A stretch of 64,000 bases of DNA from Mesorhizobium sp. CU3 (GCF_006442965.1 NZ_VFWX01000008.1:62001-126000), one strand, 5' to 3'; counted from the first letter of the stretch, positions 1-9,746 are shown. Made by a program: numbers and translations. Notes: generated by a model from the sequence alone, not told the origin.

Positions 1-167
1 ATCGTTTGAACCTGAAGGCGGGCGACAACGTGGTCGTCGTTCAGGAGGGCCAAGAGCTTCGCCTGCGCCGCTCGGAAGACTCTGCCGAAGAGTTTGAGCG
101 CAAGATGAAGATCGCGCGCGAGCGCATGAAGAAATACGAGGTTGCCTACCGCGCGCTCGCTAAATGA
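1..167 (+). CDS. AbrB/MazE-like antitoxin, C-terminal part (5' end outside window)
   Basis: The reading frame enters the window open and ends at the TGA at 165-167, giving about 54 residues. It begins with RLNLKAGDNVVVVQEG, the second half of a SpoVT/AbrB swapped-hairpin DNA-binding fold, followed by an acidic and basic helical tail (EEFERKMKIARERMKKYEVA) that would be the toxin-binding segment. The stop overlaps the ATG of the next gene (ATGA at 164-167), the usual antitoxin-first layout of a translationally coupled type II toxin-antitoxin pair. In the cell it would bind and neutralise the Doc-type toxin and repress the shared promoter, which lies outside the window. The family is inferred from a short fragment, so Phd-type alternatives are not fully excluded. 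Confidence 0.75.
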   Translation, partial: RLNLKAGDNVVVVQEGQELRLRRSEDSAEEFERKMKIARERMKKYEVAYRALAK

Positions 168-550
168 CCGAGCATCATTCGCGAGAATTCGTGGAGGCGA
201 TGCATGCCGAGCAATTGCGCCTCCACGGCGGTGCCCCTGGCATACGCGACGAGGGCATGCTGGAATCTGCCCTCGCTCGGCCCCGACAGAAAGAAGCGTA
301 CGGCCAACCCGATCTTTGTGAACTCGCTGCCGCCTACCTCTTCGGCATTGCAAAGAACCATCCGTTTGTCGACGGCAACAAGCGCACGGCTTTTGCAGCG
401 GCCGACTTGTTTCTCTATTTCAATGGTTTGAGCATCGAAGCCGAGCAGCAGGACGTCATCCAACTGGTGTTGATGGTCGCCGCCGGGGAAATCGACGAGG
501 CCGGCGCCGCGGCGTTCTTCCGCGACCATACCGTCAAGCTCGAAAGCTAG
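164..550 (+). CDS. doc: Doc/Fic-family toxin (death-on-curing type)
   Basis: 128 residues, a normal length for Doc. The Fic core motif is clear: HPFVDGNKRTA near residues 67-77, which matches the HxFx(D/A)xNKR signature. It supplies the catalytic His and the phosphate-binding Asn-Lys-Arg. Doc proteins are kinases that phosphorylate EF-Tu and so stop translation; Fic relatives AMPylate. The N-terminal half (REFVEAMHAEQLRLHGG) also fits Doc. The gene overlaps its antitoxin by four bases and forms a toxin-antitoxin module. Its TAG stop (548-550) overlaps the stop of the convergent GreA/B-like gene (547-549), so there is no room for a terminator between them. Confidence 0.9.
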   Translation: MTEHHSREFVEAMHAEQLRLHGGAPGIRDEGMLESALARPRQKEAYGQPDLCELAAAYLFGIAKNHPFVDGNKRTAFAAADLFLYFNGLSIEAEQQDVIQLVLMVAAGEIDEAGAAAFFRDHTVKLES

Positions 551-1029
551 CTCTCTGCCTTGTCCGAAAGCTTGACGATTTCCCATTCCTTGCCGTTGAC
601 CTTGACGACCTCGCCGACCTTCTTGCCGAACAGGGCCACGGCCATCGGCGAGACGTGGGAAATGCTGCCCTTGGACGGATCGGCCTCATCCTCGCCGACG
701 ATCCTCCAATGCACCTTCTTGCCGTCGTCGCCTTCCAGCGTGACGCCCATGCCGAAGCGAACCACATCACTGCCCGGCTCGGGGACTGAAAGCTCGGCGT
801 TCTCGCGCCGGGCGGTCCAGTAGCGCAGGTCGCGCGAGACCACCGCGATGCGCTCGCGATCGCCTTTCCTTTCGGCCTTGGCCAGGATGTCGCGCAGATC
901 GGCGAGGTTGTCCTCGATCATCGCTAGGCCGCGCTCGGTCACCAGGTTGCGGTGCTGGCTGACAGGACGTTCGCCGACAGCCGCAATGGCGTTTTCACTG
1001 TCTTCTTCCCGGGTAAAAGCTCTGCTCAT
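547..1029 (-). CDS. GreA/GreB-family transcription elongation factor
   Basis: 160 residues. An N-terminal helical hairpin (about residues 30-78) is followed by the C-terminal FKBP-like domain, with GreA/B hallmarks such as VHWRIVGEDEAD, ISHVSPMAVALFGKKVGEVV and VNGKEWEIVKL. Such proteins bind in the RNA polymerase secondary channel and help cleave backtracked transcripts. The first 30 residues (SRAFTREEDSENAIAAVGER) resemble the extended N-terminus often seen in alphaproteobacterial GreB-like paralogues rather than housekeeping GreA. I therefore do not assign greA or greB. It is transcribed towards, and its stop overlaps, the Doc toxin gene. An Rnk-like regulator is the other possibility. Confidence 0.8.
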   Translation of the reverse strand: MSRAFTREEDSENAIAAVGERPVSQHRNLVTERGLAMIEDNLADLRDILAKAERKGDRERIAVVSRDLRYWTARRENAELSVPEPGSDVVRFGMGVTLEGDDGKKVHWRIVGEDEADPSKGSISHVSPMAVALFGKKVGEVVKVNGKEWEIVKLSDKAES

Positions 1030-1133
1030 ACCGTGAACTTAGGCTTGGCGAGCCAACTCTACAAGCGATTTGCCATGGGCCGCTCTGGCACGATTCCTGC
1101 GACGGGCAGCGGGAACCGCCAGGACCTGTGCCG

Positions 1134-2510
1134 ATGTTGAACAGACGAACGATGCTTGCCCGGAGCGCCGGCTTCGCCGTCGCCGGCCTTTGTCTCGGCA
1201 AGGCCTCGGCCAAGACGCTGCCCGGCATCGAAATGGCCGCGATGCGCGGCTCGATAAACGCCACCGAGATCGGCGTGCAGCCGGGCGCGTTGGACGACCA
1301 GAGCAAGGCCTTCACCAAGATGCTGGCCGAGGCCAGCGAGCGCGACGCGCCGATAGCGCTGCCGCCCGGCACCTATCTTGTCTCCAACCTGAAGCTGCCC
1401 GCCCGCGTGCGCCTCTCCGGCGTGCCGGGTGCCACGCGCATCATCTATGGCGGCAACGGCCATCTGATGATGGCCGAGCAGGCCGAGCATATCGAGCTCA
1501 CCGGCCTCGTCTTCGACGGCAGCAACCGCTGGCTCGGCGACTATACGCAAGGCCTGCTCGACCTGCGCCGCGTCGGCCATCTCGTCATCGACAATTGCCA
1601 GGTCACCGGCAGCGGCAAGAACGGGTTGGCGCTGGAACATGTCGCCGGCCGCGTCGGGCGGTCCGACATTTCGGGCGCTGCGGATGCCGGCATCTATTCG
1701 GTCGAGGCCGGCGGGCTGGAGATTTCCGGCAACACTGTGTCCGACTGCGCCAATGGCGGCATCCTGGTGCATCGCTGGCAGGCGGCAGAGGACGGCACCA
1801 TCGTCAGCGGCAATCGCGTCCAGCGCATCGGCGCGCGGAGCGGCGGCACCGGTCAGAACGGCAACGGCATCAACGCCTTCCGCGCCGGCAATGTCATCAT
1901 CTCCGGCAATGTCGTCTCCGATTGCGCCTTCACCGCGATCCGCGCCAACAGCGCCAGCAATCTGCAGATCACCGGCAACACCTGTTCGCGCTCGGGCGAG
2001 ACCGGCATCTATTCGGAATTCTCCTTCGAAGGCGCGATCCTCAGCAACAATCTGGTCGACGGCGCCGCCAACGGCATCTCGATCGTCAACTTCAACGAAG
2101 GCGGCCGCATGGCGGTGTGCGCAAACAACATCGTGCGCAACCTGACGACGGTCGGCCCCTACACCGCCGATCCGCCCGGCTTCGGCGTCGGCATCAGCGC
2201 CGAGGCCGACACGACGGTTTCCGGCAATGTGGTCGAGAACGCGCCGCTCTATGGCATGCAGCTCGGCTGGGGACCTTACCTGCGCAATGTCGTGGCGACA
2301 GGGAACATCATCCGCAAGGCCGGCACCGGCATCGTCGTCTCGGTGGTCGAAGGCTCCGGCAGCGCCGTCATCTCCGACAATGTCATCGACGGCGCGCAAA
2401 ACGGCGCCATCATCGGCCAGCGCTGGGCCGACCCGGTGACCGGCGACCTCGCCAAGTCAAGCGACAGCGGCTACGCGCATCTGACGGTGGAGCGCAACAA
2501 GGTAAGTTAG
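1134..2510 (+). CDS. TAT-exported right-handed beta-helix repeat protein (TIGR03808-like)
   Basis: About 458 residues. The N-terminus MLNRRTMLARSAGFAVAGL is a twin-arginine signal peptide, so the protein should be exported folded. The rest is a pectate-lyase-like parallel beta-helix: repeated rungs such as ISGNTVSDCANGGILVH, ISGNVVSDCAFTAIRAN and ITGNTCSRSGETGIYSE, about 22-25 residues each, with Asn ladders. From memory this matches a rhizobial family of TAT-translocated repeat proteins (TIGR03808) with no known enzyme activity; a polysaccharide-binding or lyase role is a guess. A GTG at 1128 is an alternative start, but AGGA at 1121-1124 is nine bases from the ATG at 1134 and only three from the GTG, so I prefer 1134. 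Confidence 0.85.
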   Translation: MLNRRTMLARSAGFAVAGLCLGKASAKTLPGIEMAAMRGSINATEIGVQPGALDDQSKAFTKMLAEASERDAPIALPPGTYLVSNLKLPARVRLSGVPGATRIIYGGNGHLMMAEQAEHIELTGLVFDGSNRWLGDYTQGLLDLRRVGHLVIDNCQVTGSGKNGLALEHVAGRVGRSDISGAADAGIYSVEAGGLEISGNTVSDCANGGILVHRWQAAEDGTIVSGNRVQRIGARSGGTGQNGNGINAFRAGNVIISGNVVSDCAFTAIRANSASNLQITGNTCSRSGETGIYSEFSFEGAILSNNLVDGAANGISIVNFNEGGRMAVCANNIVRNLTTVGPYTADPPGFGVGISAEADTTVSGNVVENAPLYGMQLGWGPYLRNVVATGNIIRKAGTGIVVSVVEGSGSAVISDNVIDGAQNGAIIGQRWADPVTGDLAKSSDSGYAHLTVERNKVS

Positions 2511-2516
2511 GTAAGC

Positions 2517-3518
2517 CTAACTCAGCGCCGCCGTCGGCCGCAGCAAGCCGACCTTGGCGCCGATCCGGCTTTCAACGGACGGATAGGCGAGTTCGGTGAG
2601 CCTTGCCGCAACCGCTTCATCCGCGCGCAGCAACTTTGCCAGCATCGCGGCGATCATCACCTCCGCTCCCCTGCCGGCGCCGTCGTCGCATTTCAAGGCG
2701 ATGCCGAGACCAAGTTCCGGCACGGCGGCGCAATAGACGCCTTCGGCGCCGGTCTTGACGAAGATGCGGCCGGGCGCGGCCTGCATCAGTGCGACGTCAG
2801 CCTTGCCGGTGCCGGCAACCAGGAACGGCTCGGCCATGCATGCGGCGAGCAAGCGCTTTGCCGCCTTGGCGCGTTCCGACGCAAAACCCCTGCCCGTGGC
2901 CATGCGGGCAAAGCCCAGCGCAAAGCTCTTCAGCGGCACGGCATAGGTCGGGATCGAGCAGCCGTCGGTTGCGCTGTTTTCGGTGTTGTGGGCAGCGCCG
3001 GTGACGGATTGCATGGCGTCGCGCACCATCTCCTGTTGCGCATGTCCCTCCTTGACGTAGCCCTGATAGGCGATGCCCGAGTGCACGCATGTGCAGATAA
3101 AGCCCGCATGCTTGCCGGAACAGTTGTTGTGCAACGCGCTCGGCACATCGCCGGCGCGGGCAAGCGCGATGGTGGCTTCATGATTGGGCCAATGCGCGCC
3201 GCATTCGAGCGCCGTCTTGTCGAGACCGACCTTGGCGAGCATGGCGGCGGCCAGTTTGGTATGTTCGGGTTCGCCGGAATGCGAGGCGCAGGCCAGCGCT
3301 AGCTCGCGGTCGCCGAAGCCATAGGCATCGGCCGCGCCGGATTCGACCAGCGGCAATGCCTGGATCGCCTTCACTGCCGAGCGCGGGAACACCGGACGGT
3401 CTGTATCGCCGATCTCAAACACAGCCTTGCCGTCGGCATCGAAGACCGCGACGGCGCCGCGATGGGCGCTTTCGACCACCGCGCCGCGCGTGACTCCGAC
3501 CAGAACCGGATTTGTCAT
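2517..3518 (-). CDS. ansA: Thermolabile-type L-asparaginase (asparaginase II family, Rhizobium etli AnsA/ReAV-like)
   Basis: 333 residues, full length for the asparaginase II family (PF06089), which is unrelated to the E. coli type. It hydrolyses L-asparagine to aspartate and ammonia, probably in the cytoplasm since no signal peptide is seen. Conserved features include FPRSAVK (Ser47 and Lys50, the Ser-Lys pair of the beta-lactamase-like active site), NNCSGKHAGF (Cys133, Lys136, His137) and TDGCSIP (Asp185, Cys187). In the R. etli enzyme the corresponding Cys, Lys and Cys residues coordinate zinc. A good Shine-Dalgarno (GGAGG) sits four bases before the ATG. It lies 52 bases downstream of the thiolase gene on the same strand and may be co-transcribed with it. 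Confidence 0.92.
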   Translation of the reverse strand: MTNPVLVGVTRGAVVESAHRGAVAVFDADGKAVFEIGDTDRPVFPRSAVKAIQALPLVESGAADAYGFGDRELALACASHSGEPEHTKLAAAMLAKVGLDKTALECGAHWPNHEATIALARAGDVPSALHNNCSGKHAGFICTCVHSGIAYQGYVKEGHAQQEMVRDAMQSVTGAAHNTENSATDGCSIPTYAVPLKSFALGFARMATGRGFASERAKAAKRLLAACMAEPFLVAGTGKADVALMQAAPGRIFVKTGAEGVYCAAVPELGLGIALKCDDGAGRGAEVMIAAMLAKLLRADEAVAARLTELAYPSVESRIGAKVGLLRPTAALS

Positions 3519-3570
3519 AGTGCCTCCCGCACGCGCCGCCTGAAGGGGCGCGTTTCAACGCGGGCCGCTT

Positions 3571-4737
3571 CTACCTGATCCGGTCGAGGATGGAAACGTA
3601 GTTGGCGACAGCCGCGCCACCCATGTTGAAGATGCCGCCGAGTTTTGCGCCTGGCACCTGGATGCCGCCGGCCTCGCCGGTCAGCTGCATGGCGGTGAGC
3701 ACATGCATCGACACGCCGGTGGCGCCGATCGGATGGCCCTTGGCCTTGAGGCCGCCCGACGGGTTGACCGGCAGCCGGCCGTCCCTGGCCGTCGTGCCGT
3801 CCAGTGCCAGCTTTGCGCCCTCGCCGGGCTTGGCCAGCCCCATCGCCTCGTATTCGATCAGTTCGGCGATGGTGAAGCAGTCATGCGTCTCGACGAAGGA
3901 GAGATCGTCCAGCGTCACACCGGCCTTCTTCAGCGCCTGTTCCCAGGCGCGCTCGCAGCCTTCGAAGGAGAGGATGTCGCGCTTCGACATCGGCAGGAAA
4001 TCCTGGACATGCTCGTTGGCGCGGAAGGTGACGGCGCGGCGCATCTTCAGCGCCGTCGCGGTGTCGGTGAGCACCAGGGCTGCGGCGCCGTCCGAGACCA
4101 GTGAGCAGTCGGTGCGCTTCAGCGGCCCGGCGACAAACGGGTTCTTCTCGCTTTCCTGGCGGCAGAATTCGTAGCCGAAGTCCTTGCGCATCTGGGCGTA
4201 AGGATTGTTGACGCCGTTTTTGTGGTTCTTGGCGGCGATCATCGCCAGCGCGTCCGACTGGTCGCCATAGCGCTGGAAATAGGCCTGCGCGATCTTGCCG
4301 AAGACGCCGGCGAAACCGGCCGGCGTCTCGCCGTCCTCCGGCAGATAGGAGGCTTTCAGCAGGTTCTTGCCGATCTCGGGGCCGGGCGTGGTCGTCATCT
4401 GCTCGGCGCCGGCCACCAGCACGATGCGGGCCGCGTTGGCGTCGATGGCGCGGATGCCTTGCCGCACCGCTGCCGAACCTGTGGCGCAGGCGTTCTCGAC
4501 CCGCGTCGCTGGCTTGAAGCGCAGCCGGTCGTCCGCCTGCAGCACGAGGCTTGCGGTGAAATCCTGCGGCGAGAAGCCGGCGTTGAAATGTCCAAGCATG
4601 ATCTCGTCGACATCGTCCGGACCGATGCCGGCATGGTCGAGCGCCTCGACGGCGACCTTGGTGATCAGGCCCTCCAGCGTCTCGCCTTCGAGCTTGCCGA
4701 AGCGCGAATGCGCCCAGCCGACGATGCATGCGGTCAT
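3571..4737 (-). CDS. Thiolase-family acetyl-CoA acyltransferase (SCP2-thiolase-like)
   Basis: About 388 residues from the ATG at 4737. An upstream in-frame ATG at 4749 is less likely because the sequence it would encode carries the GGAGG ribosome site for 4737. Thiolase landmarks are the nucleophilic Cys in RVENACATGSAA, an ETHDCFTIAE motif, and KGHPIGATG with the catalytic His. The second catalytic Cys of classic thiolases (CxGxG near the C-terminus) is replaced by FNMGGAAVAN, as in SCP2-type thiolases and archaeal acetyl-CoA acetyltransferases. The substrate is unknown; beta-ketoacyl-CoA cleavage or synthesis is the family role. It is divergent from betI and shares that intergenic region. 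Confidence 0.85.
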   Translation of the reverse strand: MTACIVGWAHSRFGKLEGETLEGLITKVAVEALDHAGIGPDDVDEIMLGHFNAGFSPQDFTASLVLQADDRLRFKPATRVENACATGSAAVRQGIRAIDANAARIVLVAGAEQMTTTPGPEIGKNLLKASYLPEDGETPAGFAGVFGKIAQAYFQRYGDQSDALAMIAAKNHKNGVNNPYAQMRKDFGYEFCRQESEKNPFVAGPLKRTDCSLVSDGAAALVLTDTATALKMRRAVTFRANEHVQDFLPMSKRDILSFEGCERAWEQALKKAGVTLDDLSFVETHDCFTIAELIEYEAMGLAKPGEGAKLALDGTTARDGRLPVNPSGGLKAKGHPIGATGVSMHVLTAMQLTGEAGGIQVPGAKLGGIFNMGGAAVANYVSILDRIR

Positions 4738-4876
4738 GACAGCCTCCATTTGCCGCTGAACCTAGCACACGCTGTTCACGGCATGCGATTCAATATTGTT
4801 CAATCGTGAACCGTTTTCCAGATCTTCGCGATAGGCCAGTGCCGCGCGATCGCTTGATCCGAGCGTCGATTTTTCA

Positions 4877-4895
4877 TTGATTGATCCGTCAATAA
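4877..4895. promoter_or_regulatory. Putative BetI operator
   Basis: TTGATTGATCCGTCAATAA lies 35 bases before the betI ATG. It contains the inverted repeat TTGA-N4-TCAA (4881-4892) and closely resembles the betI box described for E. coli (TTGATTGGACGTTCAAT type, quoted from memory). BetI repressors bind such sites and release them in the presence of choline. It would control betI and the downstream bet genes. Confidence 0.7.
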
Positions 4896-4929
4896 AAAAT
4901 AATCTCGCCCTCGAACCGGGCTCCCCCAC

Positions 4930-5520
4930 ATGCCGAAAGTCGGAATGGAACCGCTGCGCCGCAAGGCGCTGATCGATGCGACGATCTCCGCGATCGGCGA
5001 GCGCGGCTCGCTGGACGTCACCATGTCGGAGATTGCCGGCCGCGCCGGCGTGTCGTCGGCGCTGGCGCATCATTATTTCGGCGCCAAGGACGAGCTTCTG
5101 TTCGCGACGATGCGGCACATCCTTTCCGAGCTCAACACCGACACAAGGCGCGCGCTCGGTCTCGCCGTCACGCCGCGACAGCGCGTGTCGGCCGTGGTTG
5201 CGGTCAGCTTCTCCGACGAGCAATTCCAGCCGGAAACGATTGCCGCGTGGCTCGCCTTCTATGTCGAGGCGCAGAAATCTGCGGCCCTGCGGCGACTGCT
5301 CAAGATCTATGCGAGGCGGCTCAATTCCAACCTGATGAGCGGGCTGACCGGCATTCTGCCCCGAGCCGAGGCCGACCGTGTCGCGGAAGCGACGGCAGCG
5401 CTGATCGACGGGCTCTATATCCGCCGCGCGCTGAAGGACGGCGTGCCGGACGCGCAGACGGCAATCGCGCTCGTCGAAGACTATCTCGAAACCAAGCTCA
5501 GCGGACGGAGCCTGCCTTGA
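4930..5520 (+). CDS. betI: Choline-responsive TetR-family repressor BetI
   Basis: 196 residues, the standard BetI length. The N-terminal helix-turn-helix (about residues 25-55: [20 protein letters not shown]) is followed by the BetI ligand domain ([30 protein letters not shown]). BetI represses betaine synthesis genes and is released by choline. The gene opens the betI-betC-dehydratase-betA-betB run, and a BetI-like operator lies just upstream. No clear Shine-Dalgarno precedes the ATG. The stop codon overlaps the betC start (TTGA, 5517-5520). Confidence 0.95.
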   Translation: MPKVGMEPLRRKALIDATISAIGERGSLDVTMSEIAGRAGVSSALAHHYFGAKDELLFATMRHILSELNTDTRRALGLAVTPRQRVSAVVAVSFSDEQFQPETIAAWLAFYVEAQKSAALRRLLKIYARRLNSNLMSGLTGILPRAEADRVAEATAALIDGLYIRRALKDGVPDAQTAIALVEDYLETKLSGRSLP

Positions 5521-7046
5521 CGACCAGACGACCGAATTTCCTGATCGTCATGGTCGATCAGCTCAACGGGACCTTGTTCCCGGACGGGCCGGCCGACTTC
5601 CTGCATGCACCGCATCTGAAGGCGCTCGCCGCCCGCTCGGCACGCTTTGCCAACAACTACACCGCATCGCCGCTCTGCGCGCCCGGCCGCGCCTCCTTCA
5701 TGAGCGGGCAGTTGCCGTCGCGCACGGGGGTCTATGACAACGCCGCCGAATTCGCTTCCTCGATCCCGACTTTTGCCCATCACCTGCGTGCCGCCGGCTA
5801 TTACACCTGCCTGTCCGGCAAGATGCATTTCGTCGGCCCGGACCAGTTGCATGGCTTCGAGGAGCGGCTGACCACCGACATCTATCCGGCCGATTTCGGC
5901 TGGACGCCGGACTACCGCAAGCCCGGCGAGCGCATCGACTGGTGGTACCACAATCTGGGCTCGGTCACCGGCGCCGGCGTCGCCGAAACCACCAACCAGA
6001 TGGAGTATGACGACGAGGTCGTCTTCCTCGCCTCGCAAAAACTCTATCAGCTGTCGCGGGAGCAGGACGATGCGGAGCGGCGGCCCTGGTGCCTCACGGT
6101 TTCGCTGTCGCACCCGCATGATCCCTATGTCGCGCGCAAGCAGTATTGGGATCTCTACGAAAGCTGCCAGGCGCTCGATCCGGAAACGCCCTTTATCCCG
6201 TATGATGCGCAGGACACGCATTCGCAGCGGCTCTATCGCGCCAGCGATTATGCGTCCTTCGATATCGCCGATGAACAGGTGCGCCGTTCGCGGCGGGGCT
6301 ATTTCGCCAACATCTCCTATGTCGACGACAAGCTCGGCGAGCTTCTGGACGTGCTCAAGCGCAGCCGCATGCTCGACGACACCATCGTCCTGTTCTGCTC
6401 GGATCACGGCGACATGCTGGGCGAGCGCGGCTTGTGGTTCAAGATGAGCTTCTTCGAGGGCTCGGCGCGCGTGCCGCTGATGATCGCCGGCAAGGGCGTG
6501 CCGGCCGGGCTGATCGAGGCGCCGGTTTCCAATCTCGACGTGACGCCGACGCTGTGCGACCTCGCCGGCATCGACATCGCGGCGATCGCGCCGTGGACGG
6601 ACGGCCAATCGCTGCTGCCGCTGCTTGGCGGCAAGCCGCGCAGCGCGCCTGTCTTGATCGAGTATGCGGCCGAAGGCTCCTACGCACCGCTGGTGGCCAT
6701 CCGCGAGGGCGAACACAAATTCGTCCATTGCGAACTGGATGCCCCTCAACTGTTCGATCTCGAAGCCGACCCGCTCGAGCGCGAAAACCTCGCCGACGAT
6801 CCGGCCAACGCTGATCTGGTGGCGTCGTTCAAGGAAAAGGTTCGGGCGCGCTGGGACATGGCCGCTTTCGACGCCGCCGTGCGGGAGAGCCAGGCGCGCC
6901 GCTGGGTGGTCTACCCGGCGCTGCGCAACGGCGCCTATTACCCATGGGACTTCCAGCCACTGCAGAAGGCCTCGGAGCGCTACATGCGCAACCACATGAA
7001 TCTCGACAATCTCGAAGAGAGCAAGCGCTATCCACGAGGCGAATGA
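5517..7046 (+). CDS. betC: Choline-sulfatase BetC
   Basis: 509 residues from a TTG at 5517, chosen because GGAG at 5507-5510 is six bases upstream and the start overlaps the betI stop. The open frame continues further 5' only as a shadow of betI. It hydrolyses choline-O-sulfate to choline and sulfate. Sulfatase signatures: [10 protein letters not shown] with the metal-binding Asp14, CAPGRAS with Cys54 as the residue matured to formylglycine (same position as in the S. meliloti enzyme), a conserved [12 protein letters not shown] and [17 protein letters not shown]. The C-terminal tail ([18 protein letters not shown]) is typical of BetC. It supplies choline for betA and betB downstream. Confidence 0.96.
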   Translation: MTTRRPNFLIVMVDQLNGTLFPDGPADFLHAPHLKALAARSARFANNYTASPLCAPGRASFMSGQLPSRTGVYDNAAEFASSIPTFAHHLRAAGYYTCLSGKMHFVGPDQLHGFEERLTTDIYPADFGWTPDYRKPGERIDWWYHNLGSVTGAGVAETTNQMEYDDEVVFLASQKLYQLSREQDDAERRPWCLTVSLSHPHDPYVARKQYWDLYESCQALDPETPFIPYDAQDTHSQRLYRASDYASFDIADEQVRRSRRGYFANISYVDDKLGELLDVLKRSRMLDDTIVLFCSDHGDMLGERGLWFKMSFFEGSARVPLMIAGKGVPAGLIEAPVSNLDVTPTLCDLAGIDIAAIAPWTDGQSLLPLLGGKPRSAPVLIEYAAEGSYAPLVAIREGEHKFVHCELDAPQLFDLEADPLERENLADDPANADLVASFKEKVRARWDMAAFDAAVRESQARRWVVYPALRNGAYYPWDFQPLQKASERYMRNHMNLDNLEESKRYPRGE

Positions 7047-8047
7047 TGGCAGACATTCTGGTTCCCACCATCGATCATCTGAAGCAGGCCTACGCCATCA
7101 CCTCGACGGCGACGCAGGTCACGCCGCTGCTGGAGTCGGCCACGCTTGCCAAAGAGACCGGCGCGGCGCGCGTGTTCGTCAAGCCGGAATCGCTGCAATG
7201 GGCCGGCTCCTTCAAGGTGCGCGGCGCCTATTGGCGGCTGAAGCGGCTGTCGGCGGACGAGGCCAAGCAAGGCGTCGTCGCCTACTCCTCCGGCAATTTC
7301 GCGCAAGGGCTGGCGGCCGCCGGCCAGGCGCTGGGCATTCCCGTCACCATCGTCATGCCGATCGACGCGCCGGCGGCCAAACGTGACGCGACCGCCGGCT
7401 ATGGCGCGCGCGTCGTGCTGACCCACCATGGCGAGCGCGCCCGTGAAGAGGTCGCCGCGGCCAAGGCGCGCGAGATCGCCGAGACCGAGCACCTTACCTT
7501 GCTCCATCCCTTCGACGATCCCGAGATCGTTGCCGGACAGGCCGGCGCGGGACTGGAAGCACTCGAACAGTTGGCGGCGAAAAAGGCGCATGCCGACTTT
7601 GTCTTCTGCTCGGTCGGCGGCGGCGGGCTGATCGGCGGCGTCTCGCTCGCCTTCCACTATCTGTCGCCGAAAACCGAGATTATCGCCGTCGAGCCGGAGG
7701 GTTTCAACGGCATGGGTTCCTCGCTGGCGCATGGCGCGATCGAGACGATGCCGATCGGGCCGAAATCGATCTGCGACGGGCTGATGGCGCGAAAACCCGG
7801 CGACGCACCTTTCGCGGCGGTGAGTGCGGCCGGCGTGCGCGGCGTGACCGTCGATGACGCCGCCGTGCGGCGTGCAATGAAGATCGCCTTCGAGCGGATG
7901 AAGCTGGTGCTGGAGCCCTCGGGCGCGGCGTCGCTGGCAGCGCTGCTCGGCGGCAAGGTGGATGTGGCGGGCAAGACCGTCCTGGTTGTGGCTACCGGCG
8001 GCAATGTCTCGCTCGCCGATTTCATGGCGCATATGAACAATGCTTGA
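7046..8047 (+). CDS. PLP-dependent threonine/serine-dehydratase-like enzyme inside the bet operon
   Basis: 333 residues from the ATG at 7046 (GAGG six bases upstream; an ATG at 7043 is possible). It is a fold-type II PLP enzyme: [13 protein letters not shown] with the Schiff-base lysine at residue 57, [11 protein letters not shown], the glycine-rich phosphate loop [10 protein letters not shown], and a C-terminal [11 protein letters not shown]. It lacks the C-terminal ACT regulatory domain of biosynthetic threonine deaminase, so it resembles catabolic dehydratases and the EutB-type enzyme of ectoine utilisation. The gene sits tightly between betC (three-base overlap) and betA (eight-base overlap), so it is co-expressed with betaine synthesis. 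Its substrate cannot be read from the sequence. Confidence 0.88.
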   Translation: MADILVPTIDHLKQAYAITSTATQVTPLLESATLAKETGAARVFVKPESLQWAGSFKVRGAYWRLKRLSADEAKQGVVAYSSGNFAQGLAAAGQALGIPVTIVMPIDAPAAKRDATAGYGARVVLTHHGERAREEVAAAKAREIAETEHLTLLHPFDDPEIVAGQAGAGLEALEQLAAKKAHADFVFCSVGGGGLIGGVSLAFHYLSPKTEIIAVEPEGFNGMGSSLAHGAIETMPIGPKSICDGLMARKPGDAPFAAVSAAGVRGVTVDDAAVRRAMKIAFERMKLVLEPSGAASLAALLGGKVDVAGKTVLVVATGGNVSLADFMAHMNNA

Positions 8048-9692
8048 AGCGGATTTCGTCATCATCGGCTCCGGCTCCGCCGGTTCGGCCATGGCCTACC
8101 GGCTGTCGGAAGACGGCAAGCATTCGGTGATCGTCATCGAATTCGGCGGCACCGATATGGGGCCGCTGATCCAGATGCCGTCGGCGCTGTCGATCCCGCT
8201 AAACATGAGCCTCTACGACTGGGGTTTCGCCAGCGAGCCGGAGCCGCATCTCGGCGGTCGCGTGCTGGCCACGCCGCGCGGCAAGGTGATCGGCGGCTCG
8301 TCCTCGATCAACGGCATGGTCTATGTGCGCGGTCATGCGCATGACTTCGACCATTGGGCCGAACAGGGCGCGACCGGCTGGGCTTTCGCCGACGTGCTCC
8401 CCTACTTCAAGCGCATGGAGGATTCCGACGGCGGCGAGGATGGCTGGCGCGGCCACAGTGGTCCGCTGCACGTGCAGCGCGGCGCGCGCAAGAACCCGCT
8501 CTACGGCGCCTTTGTCGAGGCCGGCCGCCAGGCCGGTTTCGAGCTTACCGAGGACTATAACGGCTCGAAGCAGGAAGGTTTTGGCGCGATGGAGCAGACC
8601 ATCCTTCGCGGCCGCCGCTGGTCGACGGCGAACGCCTATCTGAAGCCGGCTCTCAAACGCGGAAATGTTAGGCTGCTCAATGGTTTCGCCCGCCGCGTGG
8701 TGATCGAGAATCAACGCGCCGTCGGCGTCGAGATCGAAGCTCATAAACAGATTCAAGTCGTTAAGGCGCGGCGTGAAGTGATCGTCGCGGCGTCGTCGAT
8801 CAACTCGCCGAAGATCCTGATGCTGTCCGGCATCGGCCCTGGAGCGCATCTGCAGGAAAACGGCATCCAGGTCGTCGCCGACCGTCCAGGCGTCGGCGGC
8901 AATCTGCAGGATCATCTGGAGCTCTACATCCAGCAGGAAGCGACCAAGCCGATCACGCTGAACTCGGTGCTCAACCCGTTCTCCAAGGCGTTGATCGGCG
9001 CGCAATGGCTGTTCTTCAAGACCGGGCTTGGCGCCACCAACCATTTCGAGGCGGCGGCTTTCGTGCGCTCTGCGGCCGGCGTCGACTATCCCGATATCCA
9101 GTACCACTTCATTCCGGCGGCGGTGCGCTATGACGGCAAGGCGGCGGCGAAGTCGCACGGCTTCCAGGCGCATGTCGGGCCGATGCGGTCCAAGTCGCGC
9201 GGCTCGGTGACGCTGCGCTCGCCCGACCCGAAGGCCAAGCCGGTGATCCGCTTCAACTACATGTCGCATCCGGACGACTGGAGCGAGTTCCGCCACTGCA
9301 TCCGGCTGACCCGCGAGATCTTCGGGCAGAAAGCCTTCGACGGTTTCCGCGGCAAGGAGATTTCGCCGGGCAGCCATGTGCAGAGCGATGACGAACTCGA
9401 CGCCTTCATCCGCGACCATGCCGAGAGCGCCTATCATCCCTGCGGCACCTGCAAGATGGGCCGCGCGGATGATCTCACCGCCGTCGTCGATCCGGAATGC
9501 CGGGTCATCGGCGTCGAGGGCCTGCGCGTCGCCGATTCCTCGATCTTCCCGCGCGTCACCAACGGCAATCTCAATGCGCCGTCGATCATGACCGGCGAGA
9601 AGGCGTCCGACCACATCCTTGGCCGCACGCCGCTGGCGCCGTCCAACCAGGAACCCTGGATCAATCCGCGCTGGCAGGTGGCGGACAGATAG
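8040..9692 (+). CDS. betA: Choline dehydrogenase BetA
   Basis: 550 residues, full length. A GMC-family flavoprotein that oxidises choline to betaine aldehyde. Seen: the N-terminal FAD fold [15 protein letters not shown], the GMC signature [18 protein letters not shown], a second GMC motif in [18 protein letters not shown], the C-terminal active-site region [11 protein letters not shown] with its His, and [17 protein letters not shown]. The start overlaps the preceding dehydratase by eight bases, with no obvious ribosome site of its own, which suggests translational coupling. The enzyme is normally membrane-associated and passes electrons to the respiratory chain. Confidence 0.96.
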   Translation: MLEADFVIIGSGSAGSAMAYRLSEDGKHSVIVIEFGGTDMGPLIQMPSALSIPLNMSLYDWGFASEPEPHLGGRVLATPRGKVIGGSSSINGMVYVRGHAHDFDHWAEQGATGWAFADVLPYFKRMEDSDGGEDGWRGHSGPLHVQRGARKNPLYGAFVEAGRQAGFELTEDYNGSKQEGFGAMEQTILRGRRWSTANAYLKPALKRGNVRLLNGFARRVVIENQRAVGVEIEAHKQIQVVKARREVIVAASSINSPKILMLSGIGPGAHLQENGIQVVADRPGVGGNLQDHLELYIQQEATKPITLNSVLNPFSKALIGAQWLFFKTGLGATNHFEAAAFVRSAAGVDYPDIQYHFIPAAVRYDGKAAAKSHGFQAHVGPMRSKSRGSVTLRSPDPKAKPVIRFNYMSHPDDWSEFRHCIRLTREIFGQKAFDGFRGKEISPGSHVQSDDELDAFIRDHAESAYHPCGTCKMGRADDLTAVVDPECRVIGVEGLRVADSSIFPRVTNGNLNAPSIMTGEKASDHILGRTPLAPSNQEPWINPRWQVADR

Positions 9693-9746
9693 GCCATCAT
9701 CCAGCGGGCGCCCTCCCCGCCCAGCGACCATCAACGGAGAATTCCC

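Noticed and set aside
1059..2399. Long minus-strand frame (446 codons) across the beta-helix gene
   Set aside because: Its translation is low-complexity Ala/Asp/Gly-rich, with no domain, and mirrors the codon bias of the plus-strand gene, which has a TAT signal and clear repeats.
5247..5516. Ninety-codon 5' extension of betC inside betI
   Set aside because: It is betI read in another frame; the TTG at 5517 has a good ribosome site and matches the known N-terminus, with Cys54 in the right place.
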